Source of the DNA: Lachnospiraceae bacterium
GTDB taxonomy: Bacteria; Bacillota; Clostridia; Lachnospirales; Lachnospiraceae
NCBI GenBank assembly: GCA_015056765.1
Contig: SVFQ01000003.1
Coordinates: 28,433-92,432 of the forward strand
Direction: 5' to 3'
Length of the DNA: 64,000 nt
Shown here: positions 63,785-64,000 of the stretch, piece after piece
How the letters are laid out: each line of letters begins with the position of its first letter
Numbering within the stretch: position 1 is the first letter of the stretch
The notes under the pieces: model-generated
What the model saw: the letters and a program-made list of their open reading frames with translations, nothing else
Databases searched by the model: none
Told to the model about the DNA's origin: nothing
Made by a program: the position numbers and the translations under genes

Positions 63785-63948
63785 CTTCTTCTGATCAACT
63801 GTAGATTGGTCGACAAATCCCGTAATTGGCCAACCAAAAGGAAACTTTGAATACTTTATAGAGTTTTTAGAACTCGTTCACAGTTTGTACATATTTCCGA
63901 TGTAGACTATCAAACGTTGAGTTTTTAAGAAAGGAAATATGAATTAGT

Positions 63949-64000
63949 ATGAATACTGGTTTTGGTGCAGCAGCTGATTTCATGGCTAAAGTGAATCAGC
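63949..64000 (+). CDS. Start of an unidentified gene, cut by the window end
   Basis: An open frame starts at ATG 63949 (MNTGFGAAADFMAKVNQ...) and runs off the window, with AAGG 12-15 bp upstream. A first ATG at 63939 opens only the two-codon frame ATG AAT TAG. Too short to identify. Confidence 0.4.
   Translation, partial: MNTGFGAAADFMAKVNQ

Overview
The window looks like chromosomal DNA of a Gram-positive anaerobe of the Clostridia, most likely a Lachnospiraceae relative. The signs are AGGAGG-type ribosome-binding sites, lipobox substrate-binding proteins paired with YesM/YesN-type two-component systems and GH31 enzymes, DUF3795, small conserved proteins typical of that family, and many ferredoxin-type Fe-S oxidoreductases. 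This is an inference from gene content; there is no rRNA or tRNA gene to confirm it. No transposase, integrase or canonical CRISPR array was seen.

Layout. 1-2.9 kb: a 104-bp tandem array, a terminator, a membrane protein and ywlG (minus strand), and a 30-bp x4 array. 3-5.2 kb: ansA (apparently leaderless) and a ferredoxin-linked aldo/keto reductase. 5.3-8.3 kb: two divergent membrane GGDEF proteins. 8.4-12.6 kb: a large multi-domain Fe-S/FAD oxidoreductase behind a promoter with a C6G6 palindrome, then hypA, a HAD phosphatase and a small protein. 12.7-14.8 kb: a soluble chemoreceptor with a FIST sensor protein. 14.9-23.6 kb: carbohydrate locus 1 (YesN/YesM pair divergent from an ABC importer and a GH31 enzyme). 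23.6-34.3 kb: an accessory segment, partly A+T-rich, holding a calcineurin-like phosphoesterase/STAND NTPase, a PLD-nuclease/DEAD-helicase/DUF3427 protein, a NUDIX hydrolase, a peptide deformylase-like protein, three small proteins and an Rpn-type nuclease. 34.3-47.3 kb: carbohydrate locus 2 (GH53 galactanase, YicI-type alpha-xylosidase, ABC importer, YesM/YesN pair, GH31 alpha-glucosidase) ending in an unusual epimerase/prolyl-tRNA-deacylase fusion. 47.4-53.2 kb: an XRE regulator behind a phased operator array, a MATE exporter, a six-copy 104-bp array, and a GntR-controlled ABC exporter. 53.2-64 kb: SseB-like, HPr-like and nucleoid-associated proteins, two tandem LeuD/LeuC-type dehydratase pairs, an SPFH protein and PcrA helicase.

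How it works together. The two carbohydrate loci look like Gram-positive polysaccharide-utilisation loci: a membrane kinase and AraC-type response regulator sense a glycan, an ABC importer takes up oligosaccharides, and GH31 enzymes without signal peptides finish the digestion in the cytoplasm. A lipoprotein GH53 galactanase could generate substrate outside.

The most promising candidate for an undescribed system is the co-directional cluster at 25.1-32.8 kb. It joins a STAND NTPase with a phosphoesterase effector to a nuclease-helicase, a nucleotide hydrolase and a deformylase, with gaps of only 8-31 bp between the main genes. That architecture is typical of anti-phage conflict systems, but the function is inferred. 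Other points of note are the two unrelated-sequence arrays sharing an exact 104-bp period, the epimerase-PrdX fusion, and the 23-bp phased operators.
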